Counted from the stretch's first letter, positions 27,097 to 36,917 are shown. The stretch: DNA of 64,000 nt from Sphingomonas sp. SUN019 (GCF_024758705.1 NZ_CP096971.1:3687501-3751500); one strand, 5' to 3'. Program-made: numbers and translations. Notes: generated by a model from the sequence alone, not told the origin.

Positions 27097-27483
27097 ATGC
27101 CGGTGCTGGGAATAGGCGGACTGTTCTTTCGCTCACGTGATCCCGACGCGCTGAACGCCTGGTATCGCGATCACCTCGGGGTCGGCGCGGGCTGCAACGC
27201 GACGGGCGAGGGCGAGCCGGACGAATGGTTCTGGCAGGTGCAGGGCGGTCCGGTCGTGTTCGCACCGTTCAAGGCCGACACCGATTATTTCGCCGCCGAC
27301 AAGCAGTTCATGATCAATCTGCGCGTCACCGATCTCGATGGGCTGCTCGCATCGCTGCGCGCGGCGGGCATCGCGGTCGAAACGCGCGTGGAATGGGATG
27401 CGCCCGAAACCGGACGGTTTGCGCGTATCCACGATCCGGAGAGCAATGCGGTCGAACTGTGGGAGCCGCCCGCAGCGCAATAG
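27097..27483 (+). CDS. VOC family protein (glyoxalase/bleomycin resistance fold)
   Basis: Single vicinal-oxygen-chelate domain of 128 aa. It begins GIGGLFFRSRDPDALNAWYRDHLG, with paired beta-alpha-beta units and the C-terminal IHDPESNAVELWEP, where the Glu would be a metal ligand. Many relatives have no assigned reaction, and the substrate is not readable here. GGTGGGAG lies upstream of the ATG. A strong bidirectional terminator follows directly. Confidence 0.88.
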   Translation: MPVLGIGGLFFRSRDPDALNAWYRDHLGVGAGCNATGEGEPDEWFWQVQGGPVVFAPFKADTDYFAADKQFMINLRVTDLDGLLASLRAAGIAVETRVEWDAPETGRFARIHDPESNAVELWEPPAAQ

Positions 27484-27521
27484 AAAAGGCCGGCCCGCGA
27501 TGAGCGGACCGGCCTCTTTTC
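27483..27521. terminator. Bidirectional rho-independent terminator
   Basis: Perfect stem GGCCGG/CCGGCC, extended by a CCGC/GCGG inner pair, flanked by GAAAA on the left and CTCTTTTC on the right. T-runs are therefore present in both directions. It serves the VOC gene on the plus strand and the TonB receptor on the minus strand. Confidence 0.85.
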
Positions 27522-27534
27522 TCAGTTCAATCAA

Positions 27535-30348
27535 TCAGAACTTGCCGCGCAACGTCACGCCATAGGTGCGCGGTTCGGCAAGGAACTGCGAGAAGATCTG
27601 ACGGCCGCCCGGATACTGCGGATCCTGGAATGACGCGGTAGCCGCGCCTTCCTGGAACGGCGAGTTGAAAGCGACCTGCGCATAGTCCTTGTCGAAGATG
27701 TTCTGGCCCCAGAATTCGACCGCCCATGCTTCGTTCGGGCCACGGATGCCGACGCGCGCGTTGAACAGCGCGAACCCGTCCTGCTCCTTCTGCGCGAACA
27801 GGTCGGAGCCGGTGTTATAGTCGCTCGACATCCGCGTATCGACATAGAACAGGCCCGACAGGCCGCTGCTGCCCAGGTCAGGCGTCCACGCGACCGAACC
27901 GGTCACCACCAGTTCAGGCGCGTTCGACAGATTATCGCCCGGCAGTTTGCGCAGCGCCTGGTTGAGTGGTCCGCCGGCATTGTTGCCGACCAGATTGTCG
28001 CGGTACTTGGTGTCAGCATAGGTCATGCCCGCCGAAACGCGGAAGTCGCGGATAGGAACGAGCGACGCCTCGAGTTCGACGCCCTGCGACACGACGCCAT
28101 AACCGACGTTGTCCGCTGCACACGCGCCCGTCGCGGCTGCACCGGCGTTGAAGTTGGGTGCGGCGGCGAACTTGCTTTGATCGCGATCGCCGCCGTTGAG
28201 GCTTTCGGTGCAGCCGTTGACGTTCTGCACGATGAACACGGTGCCGTCGAACGTGTTCAGCTGGAAGCTTTTGAACTCCTGGCGGAAGCCGGCGACCGAC
28301 AGGCTGAACGGACCGGTCGAATATTTCGCGCCGATTTCGAACGCATTCACCTTTTCCGGCTCGAACTGAAGGTTTTGCACGAGCGCCTGTGCGCCGCCCA
28401 ATGCGGCGAAGGTCGTCGTCGGAACGCCTGCCGAGTTAAGCGCGATCGGGGTCTTCAGCGCCGAGCGGTCGAAGTTGAACCCGCCCGCCTTATAACCACG
28501 CGAGAAGCTGCCATACACGAGGAGGTCGTCGATTGGTTTCCATGAGAGGATCGCGGTACCCGTGAACTCGTCTTCGGCGCGCTTGTCCTTGATGCTGACG
28601 CCGTTCAGTTCGGCGGTCGAGTTGCCCTGACAACCCAGGCCGATGAGGGCGGCGGCCAACGCGCGTCGTGTCGCGTTCGTGCTGGTCAATGCGCCGGTCA
28701 GCGACGATTGCAGCGTCGTACATCCGGTGTTGTCGTTGCCGAAGGTCGCCGCGAAACGCTTGCGCTCGTCGGTGTAGCGCAGGCCCAGCGTCAGGTCGAC
28801 GCGGTCGGTGAGGTGGATGATGTTATGCGTGAACGCGGCGAAGCTGCGGCTGTTCTGGCTGTAGCGGTCGACCGTCGACCCGCGATTGTTGATCCCGTCC
28901 AGCGTCACGAAGCCTGCCGCAATGTCCGGGCCTAGCGACGCCAACGTCGCGGGGCCGACGCCCGGCGCGACGCAACCCGTGCTGGTCGGCGAATAGAGGG
29001 CGGCCAGGCCGCCGCCCGAGATGATGCGGCACGTCGCGAAGCGGCCGTACTGGCTGCCGAAGCGCAGGTTGCTCTTTCCGCGGTATTTCTCGTTCGAATA
29101 GAAGCCGCCGATCAGCCAGTCGAGCTTGTCGTCGAACAGGCTGCCCTGAAGGCGCAATTCCTGCGTGAAGGTGCGGAACTGGCGACGGTTGTTGCCATCG
29201 GCAGCGTTGAACAGAATATCGACCGAACCGTAATCGGTGTCCGACCCCTGCGTGTTGTAGTAATCGCGATAGGCGGTGATCGACGTGAGATTGACCCCGC
29301 CCAGATTCCAGTCGAGCTGCCCCGACACGCCCCAATCCTGCGTCGTGCCTTCGTAGTTGCGGCCCGGCGAGACGGAGATGTCGCGCGAATAGCCCTGGTT
29401 GAACGCGCCCAGGTTCTGACCCAGGTCGCGCAGCACGTTGATGATGTTGTTGCCGTTCGCGAGGCCGGTCGTGAGCGGCGTGGCGGGATTGTTGAGGTTG
29501 CCGATCGCCGGATTGACGCTGTTGTCGACATAGGTCGCCGCGCAGCACGCTTCGGTGCGGCGGCTGTAATCGCCGATCAGGCGGAAGCTGACATCCGATG
29601 TCGGCTCGAACATCAACTGGCCGCGAACGAAATAGCGATCGCGGTTGTTGACGTCGGTGTCGTTGGTTTCGTCGCGGTAGAAGCCGTCACGCTTGACGTA
29701 CACGCCGTCGATCCGCGCCGCGAGCTTCTCGGTGATCGGGCCGGTGACGCTGCCCGAGAGACGCATGAAGTCGTAATTGCCATAGGTCGCTTCGCCGGTC
29801 GCGCCGAATTCGAACGACGGCTTCTTGCTGACGATGCTGATGAGACCGGCCGACGAGTTACGGCCGCCGAGCGTGCCCTGCGGTCCGCGCAGCACTTCGA
29901 TCCGGTCGATCTCGCCGAGTTCGTTCAGGCCGATACCCGAGCGTGAGCGATACACGCCGTCGATGAACACCACGACCGAGCTTTCCAGGCCGGGATTGTC
30001 GCCGACCGTGCCGATGCCGCGGATGCGGGGGCTGCCGTTGGCTTCCGAACCGGTCGAAGACACGAGCAGCGACGGCGCGAGCTGGTTCAGCTGACGGATG
30101 TCGTTCGCGCCCGACAATGCGAGGCTCTCGGCATTCACCGCGGAGATCGCGACCGGCACGTCGGCCAGCGCCTGCGCGCGGCCCTGCGCGGTGACGACGA
30201 TGTCCTGCGTATTGTCATCGGCGGCGGGGGCAGCCTCCTGCGCGACAGGCGCGGGCTGGGCGGCGGGCGCGGCGGGTTCGACCTGAGCGATGGCCGGAAC
30301 GGCGGCGACGATCGAAACACTCGACAGCAGAATTTTGGTCAGACGCAT
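27535..30348 (-). CDS. TonB-dependent receptor (paralogue 1, downstream of infC)
   Basis: Outer-membrane active transporter of 937 aa. The signal peptide is MRLTKILLSSVSIVAAVPAIA. A TonB-box-like DIVVTAQ follows, then the plug domain with RIRGIGTVGDNPGLESSV, FIDGVYRSRSGIGLNEL and EVLRGPQGTLGGRNSSAG, and a long beta-barrel ending GVTLRGKF with the terminal Phe. The substrate is unknown. ATG 30348 is chosen because GGGAGAG precedes it and the signal peptide begins there; ATG 30381 would add 11 residues. It closely resembles the receptor at 31261-34080 in order of motifs, including an odd CC pair in the early barrel (EACC here, ENCC there). Confidence 0.93.
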   Translation of the reverse strand: MRLTKILLSSVSIVAAVPAIAQVEPAAPAAQPAPVAQEAAPAADDNTQDIVVTAQGRAQALADVPVAISAVNAESLALSGANDIRQLNQLAPSLLVSSTGSEANGSPRIRGIGTVGDNPGLESSVVVFIDGVYRSRSGIGLNELGEIDRIEVLRGPQGTLGGRNSSAGLISIVSKKPSFEFGATGEATYGNYDFMRLSGSVTGPITEKLAARIDGVYVKRDGFYRDETNDTDVNNRDRYFVRGQLMFEPTSDVSFRLIGDYSRRTEACCAATYVDNSVNPAIGNLNNPATPLTTGLANGNNIINVLRDLGQNLGAFNQGYSRDISVSPGRNYEGTTQDWGVSGQLDWNLGGVNLTSITAYRDYYNTQGSDTDYGSVDILFNAADGNNRRQFRTFTQELRLQGSLFDDKLDWLIGGFYSNEKYRGKSNLRFGSQYGRFATCRIISGGGLAALYSPTSTGCVAPGVGPATLASLGPDIAAGFVTLDGINNRGSTVDRYSQNSRSFAAFTHNIIHLTDRVDLTLGLRYTDERKRFAATFGNDNTGCTTLQSSLTGALTSTNATRRALAAALIGLGCQGNSTAELNGVSIKDKRAEDEFTGTAILSWKPIDDLLVYGSFSRGYKAGGFNFDRSALKTPIALNSAGVPTTTFAALGGAQALVQNLQFEPEKVNAFEIGAKYSTGPFSLSVAGFRQEFKSFQLNTFDGTVFIVQNVNGCTESLNGGDRDQSKFAAAPNFNAGAAATGACAADNVGYGVVSQGVELEASLVPIRDFRVSAGMTYADTKYRDNLVGNNAGGPLNQALRKLPGDNLSNAPELVVTGSVAWTPDLGSSGLSGLFYVDTRMSSDYNTGSDLFAQKEQDGFALFNARVGIRGPNEAWAVEFWGQNIFDKDYAQVAFNSPFQEGAATASFQDPQYPGGRQIFSQFLAEPRTYGVTLRGKF

Positions 30349-30531
30349 CGCTACCAGCTCTCCCAGGCTTTTTTTGAACATTAGGTATTGAGAGCGCGAT
30401 TAGAGCGTCAGGCGTGGACGTCGAGATTATTCTTGTTGTCGAATGGGTTTTCGAATGGGGGTGTCGCGCTATGGCCACGAAGAGACCGGTTCGGCCATAA
30501 CGCTGCGAACGCTTGACGCTACGGCACACAA

Positions 30532-30564
30532 GAAAAAGGCCGCACGTCGCATCGACGCACGGCC
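30532..30564 (-). terminator. Rho-independent terminator after infC
   Basis: On the minus strand, a stem of GGCCG and CGTCG blocks around a CAT-type loop (30538-30564) is followed by CTTTTTCTT. It lies 27-59 nt past the infC stop. The remaining gap toward the TonB receptor (30382-30530) holds that gene's leader, in which I see no clear promoter. Confidence 0.8.
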
Positions 30565-30590
30565 CGCTTCACGCAGAAACGCGAAAAAAT

Positions 30591-31136
30591 TTACTTCGGC
30601 GACAGGACCATGAGCATCTGGCGCCCTTCCATCCGCGGATAGGCCTCGACCTTGGCGATCTCGATTGTGTCGGCCTGCACACGTTGCAGAACCGCCATGC
30701 CGAGCTGGCCGTGGCTGAGCTCGCGACCTCGGAAGCGCATGGTGACTTTCACCTTGTCGCCTTCGCCGATGAACTCGACGACCTTCTTCATCTTGGTGTC
30801 ATAGTCATGGTCGTCGATGTTCGGACGCATCTTGATCTCCTTGATCTCCTGCGTCTTTTGCGACTTGCGCGCGAGGTTGGCTTTCTTCTGCGCCTCGTAC
30901 TTGAACTTGCCGACGTCGAGGAACTTGGCCACCGGCGGGTCGGCGTTGGGTGAAACCTCAACGAGATCGAGCCCGACCTCCTTCGCCTGCTCCATCGCTT
31001 CGCGCGTGAACATCACGCCCAGATTCTCGCCCTCGTGATCGATCACGCGAACCTTCTGGCTTTGAATCCATTCGTTGAAGCGGGGGCCGTTCATCGGCGG
31101 CGCCTGGTTTGGCCGGCGCATCGTGGGAGGACGTAT
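30591..31136 (-). CDS. infC: Translation initiation factor IF-3, probable ATA start
   Basis: IF-3 binds the 30S subunit and checks start-codon and initiator-tRNA pairing. The protein (181 aa from 31136, 176 from ATG 31121) shows [14 protein letters not shown], the lysine-rich linker and the C-domain [18 protein letters not shown] through HGQLGM. An AGGAG lies 8 nt upstream of an in-frame ATA at 31134-31136, but 23 nt from the first ATG. The ATA is therefore the likely start, giving MRPPTMRRP. Rare start codons on infC are known (AUU in E. coli) and let IF-3 limit its own synthesis. A possible promoter, TTCCGA-N17-TATATA, lies about 30-60 nt upstream. thrS lies upstream with a TonB gene between. 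Confidence 0.93.
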   Translation of the reverse strand: MRPPTMRRPNQAPPMNGPRFNEWIQSQKVRVIDHEGENLGVMFTREAMEQAKEVGLDLVEVSPNADPPVAKFLDVGKFKYEAQKKANLARKSQKTQEIKEIKMRPNIDDHDYDTKMKKVVEFIGEGDKVKVTMRFRGRELSHGQLGMAVLQRVQADTIEIAKVEAYPRMEGRQMLMVLSPK

Positions 31137-31260
31137 GGGGGATTCTCCTGCTCTTGTCTGAACGTTCTATATAGGTGCTTCGCGACCAAATCGGAAGGTG
31201 CGAAACGCGAACGGCCGCCGCTCGCTTCCGGGCAGCGGTCGAGGGCATGAAACGTCGTGT

Positions 31261-34080
31261 CTAGAAGCTGCCGCGCACCGTGATGCCGTAGGTCCGCGGC
31301 TCTCCCGGAAAACCGACGAACAATTGGTTGGCTGTGCCCGAAAAGCCGCTCGACGCGGGCGATGCGACCGATGCGTAGGTGCCGCTTCCCTGCAGCGGCA
31401 TATCCGCGCCGATCTGGAAAAATTTCTTGTTCAGCAGATTCTGGCCCCACAGTTCGACGCCGAACCGGCGTTTGTCGGTGTAAAGGCCGATCCGGCCGTT
31501 CACCACGACGAAGCCGTCCTGCACCTTTTCGATGTCGAGATCGGAGCCGGTGTTCGTGTCGCTTTGCAGACGCGTATCGAGATAGACGAGGCCGGTCATT
31601 CCGGAGTCCCCGATCGGCGGGGTCCAGCTGATCCCGGCGGTCGCCGCGTAGTCTGACGAATTGGATACGTTGTTGCCGGGCAACTGGAACAGCACCGGTG
31701 ACAGGGGGCGCCCGCGGGTACCGACCAGATCGCTGCGATAAGACGCATTGGTGTAGGTCAGTCCCATGTTGACCGCCAGGTGGCGCACCGGCCGCAGGAA
31801 CGCCTCGATCTCGAAACCTTTCGATATCACGCCGGGGCGCAGTCGTTCGGATGAGCAGCCGCCCGTGATTGGCGACGCATCGCGGTCCGCGCCGTTCAGA
31901 TCGTCTTTGCACCCCTGCACGTTGGTGACTTCGAAGTTCACACCATTGAACGTGTTGAGCTGATAATCGGTATATTTCTGGTAGAAACCGGCGAGATTGA
32001 TGTCGATGCCAGAGCCGTTCCACTTCAGCCCGACTTCATACGCATCGACCTTTTCACTTTCGAACCGCAGGTCGCTGGCTTCGGCGCGACCATTGCCTTG
32101 CGTGTTGGCGGGCAGCGCGCGTAGCGTCGCGCAGGCGGCATTCTGGGCGGCCGAACCCGCGGTGATCGAACAATTGCGATCGAGCGCGGAATAATCCAGG
32201 TTGAACCCGCCCGCCTTATACCCCTTCGATGCGGAGGCGTAGATCAGCACGCTGTCGACCGGTTTGAACGACAGCACAACCGTACCGGTCACTTCGTCAT
32301 CCTTGAAACGGGTGCCATCCGATCCCGCGGGAAGGCTGGGCGCGCTGCCGTTGATCGCGCAGGGGAGTGCCGCGAGCGCCTGAAACGGTGAATTGACGAT
32401 CAGCGAACAGATCGTGTTGGTGAAATTGGCGGCCGCTGCCAGATCCTTGGTTTCCTTCGTATAGCGTGCGCCGACCGTCAGCGTCAGCATATCGCGAATG
32501 ATATCAATGCTGTTGTGCGTGAAGATGGCGTAATTCTCGCTGTCCTGCCGAAACGAGCTGCCGTTGTTGCCGGTACCGTTGATCGCAAGGTTGGGCTGGC
32601 CCAGCGCCGCGGCGATCGATCCGAAACCGGGACGCGCGGGATTGGCGATCAGCGCGCTGAACAGGCCGATGTTGGCACGCCGTGGATCGTTGGCGGGCAA
32701 CGTGTTCAGTCCGGCGATCGTGGCCTGAACCACGGGCACGTTCACACATGATGCGTTGGACGGCAGCACCGCACCGGGCAGCACGCTGCCGAACAGCGTG
32801 CAATTGGCGTATTTCTCGAAATCCTTGCCGAAGCGGATATCGTCCGACACATCCAGCTTCTCGTTCGAATAATAGCCGCCGACCAACCAGTCGAGCCGCC
32901 CGTCGAACGCTTCGCCCTGAAGCCGCAGTTCCTGCGTGAACAGGCGGAAGCGGCGATCCAGGTTGAATCGGTCCAGAATGCCCAGCGCGTTGAAATCGCC
33001 GTCCTGCCCCTGCTTGTTCTTGTAGTCCCGATACGCTGTGATCGAGGTCAGCGACGCGCCGCCAAGATTCCAGTTCACCTCGCCCGACACGCCCCAATCC
33101 TTGCTGTCCGAACGGTATGTGGTGCCCGGCGTCGTCGCTTGCGCGCGCACGAAACGGCCATCGCTGGGCAGCGGATTGTTCGATCCCAGCGTCAGCAACA
33201 GCGGGAGCAGGGTGTTCGGGCTTTGCGCTACCGACCCGTCCGGTTGACGGGTCAGATTGCGTACCGGGCCCAGCAGCACGCCGCCGCAGCAATTCTCGTC
33301 GCGCTTCGAATAATCGCCGATCAGCCGGATCTTCAGATCTGTTGTCGGTTCGAAAGCCACTTGCCCGCGCACCAGCCAGCGGTCGCGGTCGTTGATGTCG
33401 GGTTCGCCCGGCGTTACGTTCTTGATGAAGCCGTCGCGCTGCTGCCACACGCCGTCGACCCGCACCGCCGCGCTTTCGCCGAGCGGTGCATTCAGCGCGC
33501 CGTCGACGCGCCAGAAGTCGTAGTTGCCGTAGCTGACCGATCCCTTGCCGCTGAACTGACCGAGTTCGGGGCCTTTGGTGACGATGTTGATCAGTCCCGC
33601 GGTGGAATTGCGCCCGAACAGCGTGCCCTGCGGTCCGCGCAACACCTCGACCCGTTCGATATCGCCCAGTTCGGACAGGCCGACGCCGGTGCGGCTGCGA
33701 TACACGCCGTCGATGAACAGCCCGACCGAGCTTTCGAGGCCCGCATTCTCGCCGACCGTGCCGATCCCGCGGATGCGTGCGGAGAAATTTACCTCGCTCG
33801 TCGCGCCCGACACCAGCAGCGACGGTGCGACTTGATTGAGCGCGCGCACGTCGGTCGCGCCGGTATTCTGCAGCGTCGCGCCGGTCACCGCCGAAATCGC
33901 GATCGGGACGTCGGACAGCGCCTCCGTCCTTCTCGTCGCGGTGACCAGCACTTCGTCCGGGTCGGTCGCGTCTAGCGGGGTGTCCGGCACCGCCGGCGGC
34001 GCGTCCTGCGCCGCCGCGGGTGAAATGGTCAGGAATGTCGCGGACGACAACAGGCACAACGACAGCATCGAACGACGCAT
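31261..34080 (-). CDS. TonB-dependent receptor (paralogue 2, between thrS and infC)
   Basis: Outer-membrane receptor of 939 aa with signal peptide MRRSMLSLCLLSSATFLTISPAAA, TonB-box-like VLVTATRR, and a plug with RIRGIGTVGENAGLESSV, DGVYRSRTGVGLSELG and VLRGPQGTLFGRNSTAGL. The beta-barrel ends YGITVRGSF. The receptor at 27535-30348 matches it motif by motif, so the two are paralogues on either side of infC. The ligand is unknown. The ATG at 34080 has GGGAGGGG upstream. The leader from 34081 holds a hairpin and a TATAAT box. Confidence 0.93.
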   Translation of the reverse strand: MRRSMLSLCLLSSATFLTISPAAAQDAPPAVPDTPLDATDPDEVLVTATRRTEALSDVPIAISAVTGATLQNTGATDVRALNQVAPSLLVSGATSEVNFSARIRGIGTVGENAGLESSVGLFIDGVYRSRTGVGLSELGDIERVEVLRGPQGTLFGRNSTAGLINIVTKGPELGQFSGKGSVSYGNYDFWRVDGALNAPLGESAAVRVDGVWQQRDGFIKNVTPGEPDINDRDRWLVRGQVAFEPTTDLKIRLIGDYSKRDENCCGGVLLGPVRNLTRQPDGSVAQSPNTLLPLLLTLGSNNPLPSDGRFVRAQATTPGTTYRSDSKDWGVSGEVNWNLGGASLTSITAYRDYKNKQGQDGDFNALGILDRFNLDRRFRLFTQELRLQGEAFDGRLDWLVGGYYSNEKLDVSDDIRFGKDFEKYANCTLFGSVLPGAVLPSNASCVNVPVVQATIAGLNTLPANDPRRANIGLFSALIANPARPGFGSIAAALGQPNLAINGTGNNGSSFRQDSENYAIFTHNSIDIIRDMLTLTVGARYTKETKDLAAAANFTNTICSLIVNSPFQALAALPCAINGSAPSLPAGSDGTRFKDDEVTGTVVLSFKPVDSVLIYASASKGYKAGGFNLDYSALDRNCSITAGSAAQNAACATLRALPANTQGNGRAEASDLRFESEKVDAYEVGLKWNGSGIDINLAGFYQKYTDYQLNTFNGVNFEVTNVQGCKDDLNGADRDASPITGGCSSERLRPGVISKGFEIEAFLRPVRHLAVNMGLTYTNASYRSDLVGTRGRPLSPVLFQLPGNNVSNSSDYAATAGISWTPPIGDSGMTGLVYLDTRLQSDTNTGSDLDIEKVQDGFVVVNGRIGLYTDKRRFGVELWGQNLLNKKFFQIGADMPLQGSGTYASVASPASSGFSGTANQLFVGFPGEPRTYGITVRGSF

Positions 34081-34116
34081 GGCATTCCCCTCCCGATCGC
34101 GACCTTTTGCGGCCGT

Positions 34117-34157
34117 CTCGGCACTATTACGCCGAGAGGGGGCAGCGTGTCATTATA
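34117..34157 (-). promoter_or_regulatory. Candidate promoter and leader hairpin of TonB receptor 2
   Basis: On the minus strand, a perfect TATAAT lies at 34157-34152. Between it and the ATG at 34080, the transcript would contain the hairpin CTCGGC-N8-GCCGAG (34136-34117). No good -35 box is visible at the right distance, so the promoter is tentative. The hairpin could stabilise the message or be a regulator site. Confidence 0.35.
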
Positions 34158-34202
34158 TGTCCGGCGTTGCGTGTCGTATCCGCACAAGACGCGTCATATT
34201 TG

Positions 34203-36209
34203 TCACACGGCGGTGCCAGTTATCAGATCGGGCGGGGTCGCCTCGTTCCGCAGCCGCGTCACGATCTCGTCCAGCGTCAGGATCGTCTGCGCCTGGCTGC
34301 CGAGCGTCCGCAGCGCGACCTTGCCTTCCTCTGCCTCGCGCTTGCCGACGACGATCAGGTTCGGAACCTTCGCCAGCGAATGTTCGCGCACCTTGTAGTT
34401 GATCTTCTCGTTGCGCAGATCGGTTTCGACCCGCAGCCCCGCCGCGCGCAGTTGGGCCGCGACCGTCTCCGCGTAATCGTCCGCATCCGACACGATCGTC
34501 GCGACCACCGCTTGCACCGGGCTGAGCCACAACGGAAAGCGCCCCGCGTGGTGTTCGATCAAGATGCCGATGAAGCGTTCGAACGTGCCCAGGATCGCGC
34601 GGTGCAGCATTACCGGGCGATGGCGATTGCCGTCTTCCCCGATGTACGCAGCGTCGAGCCGTTCGGGCAGCACCGTGTCGGTCTGGATCGTGCCGACCTG
34701 CCACGTCCGCCCGATCGCATCGGTCAGGTGGAACTCCAGCTTCGGCGCGTAGAAGGCACCCTCGCCGGGCAGTTCCTCCCAGCCATATTCCTGCGTGTCG
34801 CGACCCGCCGCGGCGACCGCATCGCGCAGCGACTGTTCGGACCAGTCCCACATCGCGTCCGAACCGAAACGTTTCTCGGGCCGCAGCGCCAGCTTGATCG
34901 CATATTTCTCGAACCCAAGATCGCGATACACCGAATCGAGCAGGTCACAAAACTTGCGGACCTCGCCGATCAACTGGTCCTCGCGCACGAAGATATGTGC
35001 GTCATCCTGCGTGAATTGCCGCACCCGCATGATCCCGTGCAGCGCGCCGTGCGGTTCGTTGCGGTGGCAGCAGCCGAACTCTGCCATGCGGATTGGCAGG
35101 TCGCGGTAGCTCTTGATCCCCTGTTTGAAGATCAGGACGTGCGCCGGGCAATTCATCGGCTTCAGCGCCATCAGATCGCCTTCGCCCGACAGCACCGCGC
35201 CCTCATCCTCGGTATTCGGGATTTCGTCGGGCACGACGAACATGTTCTCGCGGTACTTGCCCCAATGCCCGGACTGCTCCCACTGGCGCGCGTCCATCAG
35301 CTGCGGCGTCTTGACCTCTTCATAATCGGCAGCATCGAGACGGCGACGCATATACGCCTCCAACTGCCGCCACAGGATGAAGCCCTTCGGGTGCCAGAAC
35401 ACCGATCCTTGCGCCTCCGACTGGAGGTGGAAAAGGTCCATTTCCGCACCGATCTTGCGGTGGTCGCGCTTGGCGGCTTCCTCCAGCCGGAACAGATGCT
35501 GGTCGAGCTGCTTCTTGTTCAGCCAGCCGGTGCCGTAGATACGGCTGAGCATCGCGTTCTTCTGATCGCCGCGCCAATAGGCGCCCGATACGCGCGTCAG
35601 CTTGAACGCCTGCGGATCGAGCTTGCCCGTAGAGGCCATGTGCGGCCCGCGGCACATGTCGAGCCATTCGCCTTGGCGATAGATCGTCAGTTCCTCGCCC
35701 TCGGGGAGTTCGGCGGCCCATTCGGCCTTGAACGTCTCGCCCTGCTGGTTCCAGCGATCGATCAGTTGCTGGCGCGTCCAGACCTCGCGCACGAACGGTT
35801 CGTTGCGAGCAATGATCGCGCGCATCTCGGCCTCGATCGCAGGCAGATCCTCGTCGGTAAACGGCCGATCCTTCGGCGCGAAATCGTAATAGAAGCCATC
35901 ATCGGTCGCGGGACCGAACGTGATCTGCGTGCCCGGAAACAGATGCTGCACCGCTTCCGCCATCACATGCGCCAAGTCGTGTCGCGTCAGTTCCAGCGCG
36001 TCGGCCTCGTCGCGCGCGGTGACCAGCGCCAGATTCGTATCGCGCTCGAACGGCCGGTTCAGGTCGCGCACCTCGCCGTCGATCTTCGCCGCCAGCGCCG
36101 CCTTGGCCAGCCCCGGCCCGATCGCCGCTGCGACATCCGCGGGGGTAGTTCCGGGCGCAACCTCGCGGACGGAACCGTCGGGCAAGGTGATGCGGAACAT
36201 GGCGGACAT
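34203..36209 (-). CDS. thrS: Threonine--tRNA ligase
   Basis: Class II aminoacyl-tRNA synthetase of 668 aa with four domains: TGS ([21 protein letters not shown]), the editing domain ([20 protein letters not shown]), the catalytic core with the zinc-site Cys in [10 protein letters not shown] and motif 2 [20 protein letters not shown], and the anticodon-binding domain from about [16 protein letters not shown]. The start is ATG 36209. thrS is classically followed by infC; here a TonB receptor gene lies between them. Confidence 0.97.
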   Translation of the reverse strand: MSAMFRITLPDGSVREVAPGTTPADVAAAIGPGLAKAALAAKIDGEVRDLNRPFERDTNLALVTARDEADALELTRHDLAHVMAEAVQHLFPGTQITFGPATDDGFYYDFAPKDRPFTDEDLPAIEAEMRAIIARNEPFVREVWTRQQLIDRWNQQGETFKAEWAAELPEGEELTIYRQGEWLDMCRGPHMASTGKLDPQAFKLTRVSGAYWRGDQKNAMLSRIYGTGWLNKKQLDQHLFRLEEAAKRDHRKIGAEMDLFHLQSEAQGSVFWHPKGFILWRQLEAYMRRRLDAADYEEVKTPQLMDARQWEQSGHWGKYRENMFVVPDEIPNTEDEGAVLSGEGDLMALKPMNCPAHVLIFKQGIKSYRDLPIRMAEFGCCHRNEPHGALHGIMRVRQFTQDDAHIFVREDQLIGEVRKFCDLLDSVYRDLGFEKYAIKLALRPEKRFGSDAMWDWSEQSLRDAVAAAGRDTQEYGWEELPGEGAFYAPKLEFHLTDAIGRTWQVGTIQTDTVLPERLDAAYIGEDGNRHRPVMLHRAILGTFERFIGILIEHHAGRFPLWLSPVQAVVATIVSDADDYAETVAAQLRAAGLRVETDLRNEKINYKVREHSLAKVPNLIVVGKREAEEGKVALRTLGSQAQTILTLDEIVTRLRNEATPPDLITGTAV

Positions 36210-36291
36210 GATGGGCCTTTGCGTAAGGGTGGATCACGGCGCTTAGGCCGCGTCCGGCGATATAGGCAAGCCGACCCTTACGCACAAACAA

Positions 36292-36323
36292 CGGGCCAGC
36301 CCTCCTTTCGGAAGACCGGCCCG
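36292..36323 (-). terminator. Terminator after the glycine-zipper gene
   Basis: A stem CGGGCC/GGCCCG with an imperfect inner part (CCTTTCGG-type) is followed on the minus strand by TTGTTTG. It lies 65 nt past the stop of the gene at 36388-36777, before the start of thrS. The rest of 36210-36291 presumably holds the thrS promoter, but I cannot point to clear boxes. Confidence 0.6.
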
Positions 36324-36387
36324 CGCCCTCGATACGCGACCAGAGGGAGTTCGGAAGCCGTCACAGGACGGCTAAACTGGTAGAAGG

Positions 36388-36777
36388 TTAGCGGCAGTAG
36401 CGCGGGTTGTTCGACTTCCCGATCGCATTGCCGGCCACTGCGCCACCGACGCCGCCGAGCACCGTGCCGAGCGCGCGGTCGCCGCGGCTGTCGATCGTGC
36501 GGCCCAGCAAGCCACCGGCGATCGCGCCGACGATCGTGCCCGTCGTCCCGCTGTTGCAGCGCTGGTTGCGATAGCGGCGGTTGTTGTAGCGCCGATCGTT
36601 GCCGCGGTAATCGCGATAGTCGCGACGGTCGTAACCGCGGTCATAACCGTCATAGCCACGGTCATAACCGCGCTCGTAACGGTCGCCGTAGTAACGCTGC
36701 GCGTCGGCGGTGGCTGGGACCATAGCGGCCGCGCCCATTGCGAGGGCGGCGCCGGCGAGTGAAAGCTGCTTGAACAT
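36388..36777 (-). CDS. Glycine-zipper 2TM protein with Tyr/Asp/Arg-rich repeats
   Basis: Envelope protein of 129 aa. The signal peptide is MFKQLSLAGAALAMGAAAMVPATADA. A low-complexity segment of YxxRGYDRGYD-like repeats (about residues 30-65), rich in Tyr, Asp and Arg, follows. The C-terminal glycine zipper is TIVGAIAGGLLG and TVLGGVGGAVAG. The Cys residues near the zipper (QRCNSG) and at the end (PRYCR) could form a disulfide. GGGAGACGC precedes the ATG at 36777. Such proteins are common in sphingomonads and linked to outer-membrane structure or stress, but no function is proven. It is divergent from the phytase-like gene. Confidence 0.85.
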   Translation of the reverse strand: MFKQLSLAGAALAMGAAAMVPATADAQRYYGDRYERGYDRGYDGYDRGYDRRDYRDYRGNDRRYNNRRYRNQRCNSGTTGTIVGAIAGGLLGRTIDSRGDRALGTVLGGVGGAVAGNAIGKSNNPRYCR

Positions 36778-36917
36778 CGTAGCGTCTCCCGTGACGAAAT
36801 CGTTTTCGAAGCGGCGGATGCCGTCTCGATGAAATGGGTTCTGCCCGATTCGCCGCGAACCGATGCTGAATGCGCTCGTTATCGTTCGTTCAGGGATGAA
36901 GCGTGTAAGCGGCGGCG

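Noticed and set aside
34020..36383. A 787-codon open frame antisense to thrS
   Set aside because: thrS is complete with all synthetase motifs on the other strand, and this frame has no recognisable domain.
36560..36680. CRISPR-like or tandem DNA repeat
   Set aside because: The short repeats encode the YDRGYD-type segment of the glycine-zipper protein. They have no unique spacers and lie in frame.
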